DNA of 48,246 nt from an uncultured bacterium. GTDB taxonomy: Bacteria > Pseudomonadota > Alphaproteobacteria > Sphingomonadales > Sphingomonadaceae. Positions 37,697-46,682 of the stretch are shown here, in pieces. The notes below the pieces were generated by a model. It had not been told where the DNA came from. It ran no database searches and saw only the letters and a program-made list of their open reading frames with translations. The stretch spans positions 1 to 48,246 of the forward strand of contig CAISGR010000075.1 of assembly GCA_903884945.1 (NCBI GenBank). Direction: 5' to 3'. Numbering within the stretch: position 1 is the stretch's first letter; the number at the start of each line of letters is the position of its first letter. The position numbers and the translations under genes are program-made.

Positions 37697-38205
37697 GGGC
37701 CCCGACTCGCGGCCCCTTCGACGCCGCGCCCCCGCCCGCGGCGGTCCGGCTGCTGCCGGCGGGCTCGGTGCTGCTTGCATCGCTCGTCACGATCTGGCCG
37801 TTCATCGCGACCTTCCCCATCCTGCCCCCGCTGGGCCTGATGATGCTCCTGGGCTGGCGGCTCACCCGCCCCGATGTGCTGCGGATCTGGGCCCCGCTGC
37901 CGCTCGGCTTTTTCGACGACCTGATCAGCGGCCAGCCGCTCGGCAACGCGATGCTGCTCTGGACGTTGTGCTTCTTCATGATCGACCTCATCGACCAGCG
38001 GCTCGTCTTCCGCGATTTCTGGCAGGACTGGCTCATCGCGGCGGGCTCGATCGGCTTCTGCCTCATTGCGGGACGGCTGATCACCGCGCCGATCGGCGCG
38101 CATGTCGATACCGTGCTCTTGCTCCAGATCGTGATTTCCGTGATGCTCTTCCCCTTCGTCGCGCGGCTCTGTGTCTGGCTCGACCGCAAGCGTGAGGGCA
38201 AATGA
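37693..38205 (+). CDS. mreD: Rod shape-determining protein MreD
   Basis: A 170-residue inner-membrane protein with five or six helices, completing the elongasome scaffold. Family-like features are PPLGLMMLLGWRLTRPD and LPLGFFDDLISGQPLGNAMLLW. Sequence conservation in MreD is low, so the assignment rests mainly on length, topology and its place between mreC and mrdA, both of which it overlaps by four bases. Confidence 0.92.
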   Translation: MRAPTRGPFDAAPPPAAVRLLPAGSVLLASLVTIWPFIATFPILPPLGLMMLLGWRLTRPDVLRIWAPLPLGFFDDLISGQPLGNAMLLWTLCFFMIDLIDQRLVFRDFWQDWLIAAGSIGFCLIAGRLITAPIGAHVDTVLLLQIVISVMLFPFVARLCVWLDRKREGK

Positions 38206-40289
38206 ACCGACCGACGCGCGTCATCACCGAGGCGGCGCAAACCTACAGCTTCTCGCGGCGCGCTCTGGTCCTCGGCGCCGGCCAGGCTGCGGTGGGGCTG
38301 TTGCTCGCCGGGCGCATGACCTGGCTCGCGGTCGCGGAGAACGAGCATTACAGCCTGTTGTCCGAGAGCAATCGCGTCAACATGACCCTGGTGCCGCCGC
38401 GCCGCGGCTGGATCGTCGACCGCCACGGCGTGCCGATCGCCACCAACCGCACCGATTTTCGCGTCGACATCATTCCCGACCGGCTCGAGAACAAGGGCCG
38501 CACGCTCGGTCTCCTGCGCGAGATCCTGGAGCTTCCGCCCGAGGAAATGGATCGGATCATCACTGATCTGAAGCGCGCCGCCGGCTTCCAGCCGGTCCAG
38601 GTCGCCGAGAATCTCAACCTCGAGAAATTCGCCGCCGTCAGTGTGCACTTGCCCGAGCTGCCGGGCGTCGCGCCCTCGCGCGGCTTCGCGCGCAGCTATC
38701 CGGCCGGCGCCGCAGTCGCGCACCTCACCGGTTATGTCGGTGCTGCCTCGGCGGAGCAATATCAGAAGACCAAGGATCCGTTGATGGTCACCCCCGGCTT
38801 CAAGCTGGGCAAGGACGGGCTGGAAAAGACGCTCGAAAAGGAACTGCGCGGCCAGCCCGGGGCCAAGCGCGTCGAGGTGACTGCGCGGGGCAAGCTCGTG
38901 CAGGAACTGGCGACGCGCCCGGACGTGCCGGGCAAGACGGCGCGCCTCACGATCGATGCCGGCCTGCAGGAATATGCGGCGCGGCGCCTCGGCACCAATT
39001 CCGGCTCGGCGGTGGTGATCGACTGCCTGACCGGCGAGATGCTCGCGATGGTATCGATGCCGGCTTATGATCCCAACAGCTTCTCCGACGGGATCAGCCA
39101 TCTCGAATGGAAGATGCTGTCGGACAACGATCACGTCCCCTTGATGAACAAGGTGCTGCAGGGGCTCTATCCGCCGGGCTCGACGGTCAAGCCGATGAAT
39201 GCGCTGGCACTGCTGGAGGCGGGGGTCGACCCGGGCCAGCGGATTTCGTGCTCGGGAGCGCTCCGGGTCGGCAACGGTGTTTTCCATTGCCACAAGCGCA
39301 ACGGCCATGGCCCGCTCGACATGAAGAATGCGGTCATGCAGAGTTGCGACATCTATTTCTATCAGATGGCGCGCGACGTCGGCTATGATCGCATCGCGCC
39401 GGTGGCGCGCATGCTTGGCCTCGGGAAGAAATATAACCTGCCGTTCGGCAGCCAGCGTTACGGTACCGTGCCGGATGCCGAGTGGAAGCTGCGCCGCTAC
39501 AAGCAGGACTGGACCGTCGCGGACTCGCTCAACGCCTCGATCGGCCAGGGCTATGTCCTCGCCAATCCGCTCCAGCTGGCGGTGATGGCGGCGCGGATCG
39601 CCTCGGGCCGGGCGCTCGAGCCAAGCATCCTCGCCGACCATGTCGTGCGCAACGCGCCGCCCCTCGCGGTTGCCCCCGATCATCTCGCGATCGTGCGCAA
39701 CGCGATGTACGGGGTGGTCAACGAGGGCGGAACGGGCGGCGCGGCGCGCATGCTTGTCCCCGGCATTTCCCTCGCCGCGAAGACGGGCACCGCGCAGGTT
39801 CGGCGCATCTCGATGGCGGAGCGCAGTTCAGGCGTGCTCAAGAATGGTTCGCTGCCGTTCAAGCTGCGCGACCACGCCCTGTTCGTCTGCTTCGCCCCGG
39901 CCGACAATCCGCGCTACGCGGCGGCGGTCGTGCTTGAACATGGCGGGCACACCGTGCGCAACCTCGATACCCCGCTGATCGGTCGCGACATCATGACCTA
40001 TATGTTCGACCGCAACCGGGCCCTGGCGTCGCTCGCCGAGGTTGAGCCGACCTGGGGCGGCGATATCCGCACCCGGATGGCCGCCGAAGCCCAGGCCTAT
40101 CGCGCCGCGGCCAGCGCGCCGCCACCGGTCGCGGCCGCTGCCACGGAAACGGAGGCGACCGCCCCCACCGACGCACCGGCCGTCGAAGCGGCGACCAACG
40201 CGGCGGATGCCACCGCCGAGGCGCTGGCCAATGCGACGGCGCATGGCGACGGCATCGCCCAGACCGGCTCCACGGAAAGCGATCGATGA
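38202..40289 (+). CDS. mrdA: Penicillin-binding protein 2 (transpeptidase)
   Basis: Elongation-specific peptidoglycan transpeptidase, partner of RodA. The 695-residue product has an N-terminal membrane helix (about 20-45), a dimerisation/pedestal region (PPRRGWIVDRHGVPIATN), and the penicillin-binding domain with the catalytic SxxK in YPPGSTVKP, SxN-like SCD in MQSCDIYFYQM and the KTG in AAKTGTAQV. It ends with a roughly 90-residue tail rich in Ala, Pro and Thr, an extension of the kind often seen in sphingomonads. Start overlaps mreD and its end overlaps rodA by four bases. Confidence 0.96.
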   Translation: MNRPTRVITEAAQTYSFSRRALVLGAGQAAVGLLLAGRMTWLAVAENEHYSLLSESNRVNMTLVPPRRGWIVDRHGVPIATNRTDFRVDIIPDRLENKGRTLGLLREILELPPEEMDRIITDLKRAAGFQPVQVAENLNLEKFAAVSVHLPELPGVAPSRGFARSYPAGAAVAHLTGYVGAASAEQYQKTKDPLMVTPGFKLGKDGLEKTLEKELRGQPGAKRVEVTARGKLVQELATRPDVPGKTARLTIDAGLQEYAARRLGTNSGSAVVIDCLTGEMLAMVSMPAYDPNSFSDGISHLEWKMLSDNDHVPLMNKVLQGLYPPGSTVKPMNALALLEAGVDPGQRISCSGALRVGNGVFHCHKRNGHGPLDMKNAVMQSCDIYFYQMARDVGYDRIAPVARMLGLGKKYNLPFGSQRYGTVPDAEWKLRRYKQDWTVADSLNASIGQGYVLANPLQLAVMAARIASGRALEPSILADHVVRNAPPLAVAPDHLAIVRNAMYGVVNEGGTGGAARMLVPGISLAAKTGTAQVRRISMAERSSGVLKNGSLPFKLRDHALFVCFAPADNPRYAAAVVLEHGGHTVRNLDTPLIGRDIMTYMFDRNRALASLAEVEPTWGGDIRTRMAAEAQAYRAAASAPPPVAAAATETEATAPTDAPAVEAATNAADATAEALANATAHGDGIAQTGSTESDR

Positions 40290-41398
40290 GCGGACTCAAC
40301 TTCGTCCCGGAGCCGCTGGCCCAGCTCCCCTGGAAGATCATCCTGCTGGTGATGGCGATCGGCGTTTTCGGCCTGCTCGTGATGTATTCGGCCGCTGGCG
40401 GCAGCCTGCGCCCCTGGGCGCTCGTTCAGGGCATCCGCTTCTTCGTCTTCCTGGCCGGCGCCGTCGTGCTGTCGCGCGTCCGGGAATCGACCTGGAGCAT
40501 GATTGCGCTGCCCGCCTATGGCGCGCTGATCGTGATGCTGGTGCTGGTCGAGCTGATCGGCGCGGTGCGCGGCGGCGGCCAGCGCTGGCTCGATCTCGGC
40601 ATCATCCGCCTCCAGCCGTCGGAGCTGATGAAGGTGTTCATCGTCCTCGCGGTCGCCCGTTTCTACGATGCGCTGCCGCCGAACGAGACGCGGCGTTTCG
40701 GGGCGATCTGGCCTGCGGCCGTGCTGATCCTGATCCCGGCCGCCCTGGTGATGAAGCAGCCCGATCTCGGTACCGCGCTGATGATCGTCTTTGGCGGCAT
40801 TACCGTGATGTTCCTGGCCGGCGTGCCGCTCAGGCTGTTCATCGGGGGCGCGCTCGCGGTCGGCGCCGCCGTGCCGCTCGCGGTCAACTTCGTGCTGCAC
40901 GGCTACCAGCGCAATCGCATCCTCGTCTTCCTCAACCCCGAAAGCGACCCGCTCGGGATCGGCTACCATATCAGCCAGTCGAAGATCGCGATCGGTTCGG
41001 GGGGCATCCTGGGCAAGGGCTTCCTCAACGGCACCCAGAGCCATCTCGACTACCTGCCCGAAGGCCACACCGATTTCGCGCTCGCGACGATGATGGAGGA
41101 ATGGGGCCTTGTCGGGGGGATCCTCCTGATCCTGGCCTTCTTCGTCATCATCCAGTGGGGCGTCTCGGTGGCGCTCCGCGCGCAGACCCGCTTCGGTCGC
41201 CTCACCGCGGCCGGGCTCGCCACGACGATCTTCTTCTACGTCTCGATCAACATGGCGATGGTCATGGGCCTGGCCCCGGTCGTCGGCGTTCCCCTCCCCT
41301 TGATCAGCTTCGGCGGATCCTCGCAGATGACCGTATTGCTGTGCATCGGCATCCTGATGTCGATCGATCGCCAGAACCGCCAGACGGTTCGCTGGTAA
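40286..41398 (+). CDS. rodA: Peptidoglycan glycosyltransferase RodA (SEDS)
   Basis: Polymerises lipid II glycan strands during elongation, together with PBP2. The 370-residue SEDS protein has about ten membrane helices and the conserved blocks GGGQRWLDLGIIRLQPSELMKVFIVLA, KQPDLGTALMIVFGG, SHLDYLPEGHTDFAL and GVPLPLISFGGSSQM. The Asp in LPEGHTDF is in the region implicated in catalysis. It is the last gene of the operon; about 110 bases later is tRNA-Lys, without a clear terminator between. Confidence 0.96.
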   Translation: MSGLNFVPEPLAQLPWKIILLVMAIGVFGLLVMYSAAGGSLRPWALVQGIRFFVFLAGAVVLSRVRESTWSMIALPAYGALIVMLVLVELIGAVRGGGQRWLDLGIIRLQPSELMKVFIVLAVARFYDALPPNETRRFGAIWPAAVLILIPAALVMKQPDLGTALMIVFGGITVMFLAGVPLRLFIGGALAVGAAVPLAVNFVLHGYQRNRILVFLNPESDPLGIGYHISQSKIAIGSGGILGKGFLNGTQSHLDYLPEGHTDFALATMMEEWGLVGGILLILAFFVIIQWGVSVALRAQTRFGRLTAAGLATTIFFYVSINMAMVMGLAPVVGVPLPLISFGGSSQMTVLLCIGILMSIDRQNRQTVRW

Positions 41399-41507
41399 AA
41401 AATCCGGGCCGACTGAAAAAGGTGTTTGCAATGCTGGCGACGGATGCTAACCGGCGCCCTCCCCGATGCGGCGGCGCCTCCAACGCGCCACTCCAGCTGC
41501 CCGGTAC

Positions 41508-41583
<76 letters not shown>

Positions 41584-41654
41584 TTCTTCATAATTTGCAA
41601 TCAGCTACTTAGATCGACCCCAGCCACGAGCTGCAGCTGCGGGCGATCTTCACT

Positions 41655-41692
41655 GTGACCATTTTTGGGCCCCGTGACCATTGTTGAGCCCT
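41655..41692 (+). repeat. Tandem 19-base repeat, possible insertion-element end
   Basis: Two adjacent direct copies, 41655-41673 and 41674-41692 (GTGACCATT..TTG.GCCC), match at 16 of 19 positions. Multiple short end repeats are a feature of IS21-family ends, which is one possible source; the identification is weak. Confidence 0.5.
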
Positions 41693-41749
41693 TCCGGCGC
41701 AACGGGGAGCTGGCGGTTTTCCGCCATCCTCCGGGTGGGGCCGGAAAAG

Positions 41750-41828
41750 TCAGCTGGTCCGCATAGGGCGCCAGATGCTTCACCGACATATGGGCATAGC
41801 GCCGCACCATCGATTCCGACTGGGGTGG
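41750..41828 (-). pseudogene. C-terminal remnant of a tyrosine recombinase (integrase)
   Basis: Reading the minus strand, a 26-residue stretch containing SMVRRYAHMSVKHLAPYADQL matches the final helix of phage-type integrases, with the catalytic Tyr in RRYAH. Upstream (higher coordinates) it breaks at about 41828 where the IS3 fragment begins. The rest of the gene is missing. Position beside tRNA-Lys fits a decayed genomic island. Confidence 0.65.
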
Positions 41829-41839
41829 TCCCGGTAAGA

Positions 41840-42063
41840 CTGGACAGGGCGCTAAGCTGGTGCGCGGACGTGGCATACATCCCGATGCGCCGGGGCTTCC
41901 TGTACCCGGTCGCCATCGTAGATTGGGCGACCGGGAAGGCGCTGGCGTGACGGCTGGCGAATGCCTTCGAGACCGAGTCGGAGTTGCGCGCTGGCCTTGC
42001 GCGATGGATCACCTGTCACGATCACCAGCGCCCTCCTCATGCCCCATCGCCCGGGCGGCCCCG
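41840..42063 (+). pseudogene. Broken IS3-family transposase (OrfB) fragment A
   Basis: The frame reads WCADVAYIPMRRGFLYPVAIVDWATGKALA, the start of the IS3 integrase core, then an in-frame TGA at 41948-41950 where the family has Trp, then RLANA. It joins directly to FETESELRAGLARWI and CHDHQRP, the family's C-terminal region, so about 70 residues of the core are deleted. Both the stop and the deletion show it is dead. It interrupts the integrase remnant on the opposite strand. Confidence 0.7.
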
Positions 42064-42149
42064 GCCGAGGCCTATGGGCGGCTCGGTGCATCAGATCATG
42101 GCGGCATGCCCCTGGACAAGTTGCCAGCCGGTCTCGCCGGCGGTGGTGC

Positions 42150-42325
42150 CGCGGTTCAACTTCCGGGCGCCCGACGTCATTGAGGCGCTCGAACGAGAAT
42201 GTGGCGAGGTGCGCTATCCGGCCTCGATATGGGTAGATCCGGGAGTTCCTCTCACGCGATCGGGATCTGCGGGCGTACACCCGTGGCGTCACGCTCGACT
42301 TCAGCCGTCCCGGTAAGCCGCCAAT
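42150..42325 (+). pseudogene. Broken IS3-family transposase (OrfB) fragment B
   Basis: A different IS3-type OrfB piece. RFNFRAPDVIEALERECGEV, then YPASIWVD, runs to about 42240, where a frameshift is needed; the next frame gives EFLSRDRDLRAYTRGVTLDFSRPGKP, the DDE-domain block of this family. Downstream similarity stops at about 42322. It is separate from fragment A in sequence and phase, so at least two insertion events or rearrangements took place. Bases 42326-42577 then lead to the receptor gene with no further gene recognised. Confidence 0.65.
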
Positions 42326-42577
42326 GTCGCTGGTCAACCGATCCGCGGCAAAAGCCCCGCCGCTGTCGGTGGAAGCAGGATGACCGCCAAGAGCAACTCA
42401 CTTCTTCTTCAGGAAAGCGAGAAGGTGGAAGGCGAAGATGGTGCGCCCCCCGGTCCGCCTTTTCATCCCATCAAACGCTCACTCACGCGAGAACGAGTAT
42501 TGCATTTCGCGGTTCGCCGGCGCATGTTCGGGCCAGAGCGCCGAAAAGTGCGTGATCGAGAAGGGGGAGGAATCGGC

Positions 42578-45391
42578 ATGATCCGGTCTATTCTGTTGAG
42601 CACCGTCGCGTCTTTGGCCTGGGCGTCCGTGGCAGGCGCGCAAACGACGCCACCGACATCTCCCCAGGGCGCGAGCCCTTCCGACCAAGCCGGCGACGAC
42701 ATTGTCGTGACGGGGTCGCGCATCGTCGCTGACGGCTTCCAGCAACCGACCCCGGTGACCGTCCTGGGCAGTGCCGAGATCAGCCGTCAGGCGCCCGTCA
42801 CGATCGCTGACTATCTCAACAAGATGCCGTCCTTCGGCGGCACGACCTCCGCGAAGAATCCGGCGATCAACGTCGCGGGCGGCGGAACCGAATTCGTCAA
42901 CCTGCGCAACCTCGGCGTCACCCGCACGCTTGTCCTGCTCGACAACCGCCGCATGGTCGAAGCTGCCACGACCGGCGGCGTGGATACCGTCACCCTGCCG
43001 CTGAATCTCATCAAGCGCGTGGAGGTGGTGACGGGCGGCGCCTCCGCTGCCTGGGGTTCGGACGCCGTCGCGGGCGTGGTGAACTTCGTCCTCGACCACG
43101 ACTATAAGGGTCTTGGCATCAACATCGACACCGGGGTGACCCAGCGGGGCGACAGTGAATATGTCAAACTGAACCTGACGGGAGGACTGCAGTTCGCGGG
43201 TGGCAAGGGTCACCTCGTCGCCGAGTTCGACTATGCCAACACGCCGGAAGGCGTCGATCTCAGCGCGCGCAGTTTTTTCCACAGCCGCGCCGTCGTGAAC
43301 AATCCCAGCTACACGTCCACGAACGGCCAGCCTCGGCAAATCACCGTCAGCAACACGGGGCCATCGAGCGTCTCGCCGGGCGGCGTCATCGTATCCGTCA
43401 ACACTGCGGCTACCCAGGGCATCACCGCTACGCCGTTTCGAGGCATTCAGTTCGTCGGACCGACCGGCTCGCTGGCGCCTTATAATTTCGGCAACCAGTC
43501 CGGCCTGGTGCAATATGGCGGCGATGTCGACAACACGATAGGCGAGAGTCGCGCGATCTCCACCGCGTTGAACTATGCCAATTTTTTCGCGCACGCCGAT
43601 TATGATCTTACGCCAAATATCACCGCCTATGCGGAGGTCTTCTACGGCAAGTCAAACTACAACGAGAACGGGTATCTCTATTATCTCAGACAGGGCAACC
43701 TGAAGATCAACCTCGACAACGCCTATCTCGATCCGACATTGCGGGCGCAGATGCTCTCGCAGGGAGTGACCTCGTTCAACATCGGCAAGGACACGGTCGA
43801 TTTCGGGCCACCCACTTCGCACAATACGCGCGACGTCTGGCGCGGCGTCATCGGCCTCAACGGCCGGATCGCCGACACGTGGAAGTGGCATGGCTATTAT
43901 ACGCACGGCGATGTCACCGCGAGCCTCTACGCCTATAACGACACGATCATCTCCAATTTCCTCGCCGCGGTGGATGCAGTCCGCAATCCCGCCACGGGCG
44001 CGATCGTCTGCCGGTCGACTCTGACCAATCCGAACAATGGCTGCGTGCCGCTTAACGTGTTCGGCGTCGGCGTGGCCTCGGCGGCTGCCAAGGCCTATAC
44101 GCACGGTACGGCGTACCAGCGGTCGAACGTTCAGCTGGACGTGGTCTCGTTCGATGCGACGGGGACTCTGTTCAGCCTTCCCGCGGGCGACGTGTCGGTC
44201 GCGTTCGGCGCTGATTATATCAAGAACCGGGCCTCCTCCACGCAGGACGACCTGGCGCTTAACCGCCAATATGCCGTGCAGAATTTCCAGCCCTTCTCGG
44301 GCCAGCGGGACGTCAAGGAGGGGTTTGTCGAAACCGTGATCCCGATCCTCAAGGATGTGCCGCTCGCGCAGCGCCTCGAGTTCAACGGTGCGGCGCGACT
44401 GACGGACTACAGCACGAGCGGCAATGTCGTGACCTGGAAAGTCGGGCTTTCTGATCAGGTGACGAGCGACCTGCGGGTCAGGGGCACCTTGTCCCGCGAC
44501 ATCCGCGCGCCGACGCTGAATGACCTGTTCTCCGGGGGCATCCTCACGCAGCAGCCGGTATTGGACCCGTTCTCGGGCAACACCTACGCGCAATATACCA
44601 ACGCGCGCGGCAACCCCAATCTCCGGCCCGAAGTTGGCACCACCCTGACCGCCGGGCTGATCTATAACCCGGGCTTCCTGAAGGGGCTCACCTTCTCGAT
44701 CGACTATTACCGCATATCGCTCCGGGACGCGATCACCTCGATCAGCGCGGCGCAGGAACTGCAATTCTGCTTCGCGGGGCAGACGCAATATTGCCAATAT
44801 GTTCATCGCGACGGCGCGAACGCGATCACGATGATCGACACGGTTCCCATCAACGCGGCGAGTTTGCGGACGCAGGGCTGGGACTTCGAAGTCGATTACA
44901 GGCACTCGCTCGGAGCAGGACGCGTCGAGCTGCGCGCGCTTGCGAACTATGTCCCGGTGGTGAGACAGGTTGACGCCCTTGGCAACGTCACCAACTTCGC
45001 CGGCCAGATCGGCGATCTCAACCCGGGGGAGCCCAAGCTCAGGGCGAATATCACCACGACCTACGAGCAGGGGCTCTTCTCGCTTACGCTGAACACCCAT
45101 TTCCTCGGTTCGGCCAGGCTTCAGAACAACTGGGTGAGCAGCGTTGACGTCGATAGGAATGAGGTGCCGAGCTATGCGACGTTCGATCTCACGGGCATCG
45201 TCAATTTCAAGCTCGGCGGCGTGCCCCTCCGGCTAACGGTCGGGATCGACAATCTTCTCGACAAGGATCCGATCGACGTTCCGGTCATCCCCGCCACCGT
45301 GCAATATTCGGCGCCCGGCCTTGGCGGGCGGTTCGACCTTTATGATCCGCTCGGTCGCCGGTTTCGGGTCGGGCTGCGGGCCAAGTTCTAG
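42578..45391 (+). CDS. TonB-dependent outer-membrane receptor
   Basis: A 937-residue outer-membrane receptor for active uptake of a large ligand such as a siderophore, sugar or aromatic. A signal peptide (MIRSILLSTVASLAWASVAGAQ) is followed by a TonB box-like DIVVTGSRI, a plug domain (PVTVLGSAEISRQAPVTIADYLNKMPSF, VNLRNLGVTRTLVLLDNRRM, GGASAAWGSDAVAGVVNFVLD) and a long 22-stranded barrel ending in FRVGLRAKF with terminal Phe. An open frame extends 66 codons upstream, but ATG 42578 has a GGGGGAGGAA site. It lies beside transposase scars and may be island cargo; the TetR gene and the hydrolase downstream are plausible functional partners. The ligand is unknown. Confidence 0.92.
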   Translation: MIRSILLSTVASLAWASVAGAQTTPPTSPQGASPSDQAGDDIVVTGSRIVADGFQQPTPVTVLGSAEISRQAPVTIADYLNKMPSFGGTTSAKNPAINVAGGGTEFVNLRNLGVTRTLVLLDNRRMVEAATTGGVDTVTLPLNLIKRVEVVTGGASAAWGSDAVAGVVNFVLDHDYKGLGINIDTGVTQRGDSEYVKLNLTGGLQFAGGKGHLVAEFDYANTPEGVDLSARSFFHSRAVVNNPSYTSTNGQPRQITVSNTGPSSVSPGGVIVSVNTAATQGITATPFRGIQFVGPTGSLAPYNFGNQSGLVQYGGDVDNTIGESRAISTALNYANFFAHADYDLTPNITAYAEVFYGKSNYNENGYLYYLRQGNLKINLDNAYLDPTLRAQMLSQGVTSFNIGKDTVDFGPPTSHNTRDVWRGVIGLNGRIADTWKWHGYYTHGDVTASLYAYNDTIISNFLAAVDAVRNPATGAIVCRSTLTNPNNGCVPLNVFGVGVASAAAKAYTHGTAYQRSNVQLDVVSFDATGTLFSLPAGDVSVAFGADYIKNRASSTQDDLALNRQYAVQNFQPFSGQRDVKEGFVETVIPILKDVPLAQRLEFNGAARLTDYSTSGNVVTWKVGLSDQVTSDLRVRGTLSRDIRAPTLNDLFSGGILTQQPVLDPFSGNTYAQYTNARGNPNLRPEVGTTLTAGLIYNPGFLKGLTFSIDYYRISLRDAITSISAAQELQFCFAGQTQYCQYVHRDGANAITMIDTVPINAASLRTQGWDFEVDYRHSLGAGRVELRALANYVPVVRQVDALGNVTNFAGQIGDLNPGEPKLRANITTTYEQGLFSLTLNTHFLGSARLQNNWVSSVDVDRNEVPSYATFDLTGIVNFKLGGVPLRLTVGIDNLLDKDPIDVPVIPATVQYSAPGLGGRFDLYDPLGRRFRVGLRAKF

Positions 45392-45408
45392 ACAGGGAAT
45401 TCGATACG

Positions 45409-45456
45409 CGCAGAGTCCCGGGTGCCGTCGTCTCATCGATGGCCGAGGACTCTGCG
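45409..45456. terminator. Ten-base inverted repeat after the receptor gene
   Basis: Arms 45409-45418 (CGCAGAGTCC) and 45447-45456 are perfectly complementary with a 28-base loop, beginning 18 bases after the receptor stop and preceding the convergent TetR gene. It could terminate transcription from either side; the long loop and missing T-run make this uncertain. Confidence 0.4.
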
Positions 45457-45524
45457 TCGTGACCGGCGCGCCGTCGGAACCATCGTGGCGAGCGCCTGCG
45501 CGGCAGTGTCCTGGGCGACATTGC

Positions 45525-46211
45525 CTATCCCGAGTTGCTGTTCTTGCAGATCTCGATGAAGCCGGCGGCCATGAACTTCGCCATGCGCTGCTTGACCGCG
45601 CTAAAGTCGTCCGAGCGGTTCAACCCGTTCGACAGCTTGTCGATGCGGCCGGTACGCGCGAGCGTCAGCATCAGCGCGCCGGTAACGAAGTGATAGCCCC
45701 AGAAGATATCGGTATCGGCGCAGCCCGGCAGGGCGCGACGCAACAGCCCGATCAGGCGAAGCACGACCGGGTCGAAATGCTCGTCCATCAGCTCGGCGCC
45801 CCAGTGCGGCGTATTCGCAACCTGGGCACCGAGCTTGGCATAGTTGAGCCATCCCTCGTCGCCTTGAATGTACAGATCGAGATCGGTGTCGAGGAACGCA
45901 TGCAGAGCCCCCTCGACGGTCGGCGCGTTGCCTGCCTCTCGCTCATAGGCATCGAGCGCCTGCATCCTTCGCTCGCTGGTGACGACGGCGCGGCGGGCGA
46001 AGACAGCGTCGAACAGCGCCTTCTTGTCGGCATAATAGTAGTTCAGCAGCGTGTGGTGGACGCCGACCTGCTTCGCCACGTCCTTGAGCGTGACCCCGTA
46101 CAGGCCGTGCTCCGCGAACAGCGCCTCGGCTGCGTCCAGAATCTGCTCGATTGTGGCGGCGCGCTGCTCCGCCTTGCGCGATCGGCGGACGGGTTCGGCT
46201 GCTGTTGTCAC
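45525..46211 (-). CDS. TetR-family transcriptional regulator
   Basis: A 228-residue TetR regulator. The DNA-binding region is EQRAATIEQILDAAEALFAEHGLYGVTLKDVAKQVGVHHTLLNYYYADKKALF, with the family helix-turn-helix. The C-terminal part resembles the TetR_C_33/34-type ligand domains (AELMDEHFDPVVLRLIGLLRR). GTG 46211 is chosen because GGAAGG sits eight bases before it; a TTG at 46247 has no site. It lies between the receptor and hydrolase genes, divergent from the hydrolase and convergent with the receptor, so it may control one or both. The ligand is unknown. Confidence 0.9.
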   Translation of the reverse strand: MTTAAEPVRRSRKAEQRAATIEQILDAAEALFAEHGLYGVTLKDVAKQVGVHHTLLNYYYADKKALFDAVFARRAVVTSERRMQALDAYEREAGNAPTVEGALHAFLDTDLDLYIQGDEGWLNYAKLGAQVANTPHWGAELMDEHFDPVVLRLIGLLRRALPGCADTDIFWGYHFVTGALMLTLARTGRIDKLSNGLNRSDDFSAVKQRMAKFMAAGFIEICKNSNSG

Positions 46212-46682
46212 ATCGTTTGCCTTCCAGCTTGCCCGGTAGCGCGTCAAGGTAAAGATGACCGCACCGCATCCGCACGCATGGCAGCATCCGTCAGTGGCGC
46301 CATCGCGTTGCCATTCGCGCTCGGTGCCCTGGCCACACGGCGCAGTATCGGCTCTCCGGCCTTCTCAGACGGCCATGGCGAGCGAGATCCGGAACGCCAT
46401 TCGAGCGGGTCACCGGCTTGGCGCACGGCGGCCGCGCTCCTATTGGCCGAACGGCGCTGGAACAAGGCGGCCCGCGGCATCATCGGCGCGCAGTTTCGCC
46501 CTGTCGGTCGCACGACCGTCAGACGGGCTGCCCTTTCCAAAACATCATGCTCCTTTGCCCCTTTGCGGCGCCGCCCAAGGCGAGGCAGATCAATATTACC
46601 TCTCGATATAGTGAATATTGACATCCTGAATCGACGAATGTCAAATGACGCCAATCGGCGGACAGTCGGAGGGAGAGGCACC
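46212..46682. other. Divergent promoter region between TetR and hydrolase genes
   Basis: A 471-base gap. It holds the inverted repeats and promoter listed separately at 46590-46646. The first 350 bases show no gene or RNA I can support. Confidence 0.6.
46590..46646 (+). promoter_or_regulatory. Promoter with nested inverted repeats before the hydrolase gene
   Basis: A -35 TTGACA (46618-46623) and a -10 TCAAAT (46641-46646) are 17 bases apart; the start would be about 30 bases before the ATG. TTGACAT/ATGTCAA arms (46618-46624 and 46638-46644) flank the spacer, and TCAATATT/AATATTGA (46590-46597 and 46614-46621) lies just upstream and overlapping. These are good candidates for the binding sites of the adjacent TetR regulator. 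Confidence 0.6.

Noticed and set aside
42380..42577. Upstream in-frame extension of the TonB receptor
   Set aside because: The signal peptide starts at 42578 with a strong ribosome binding site, so the 66 codons before it are probably untranslated.
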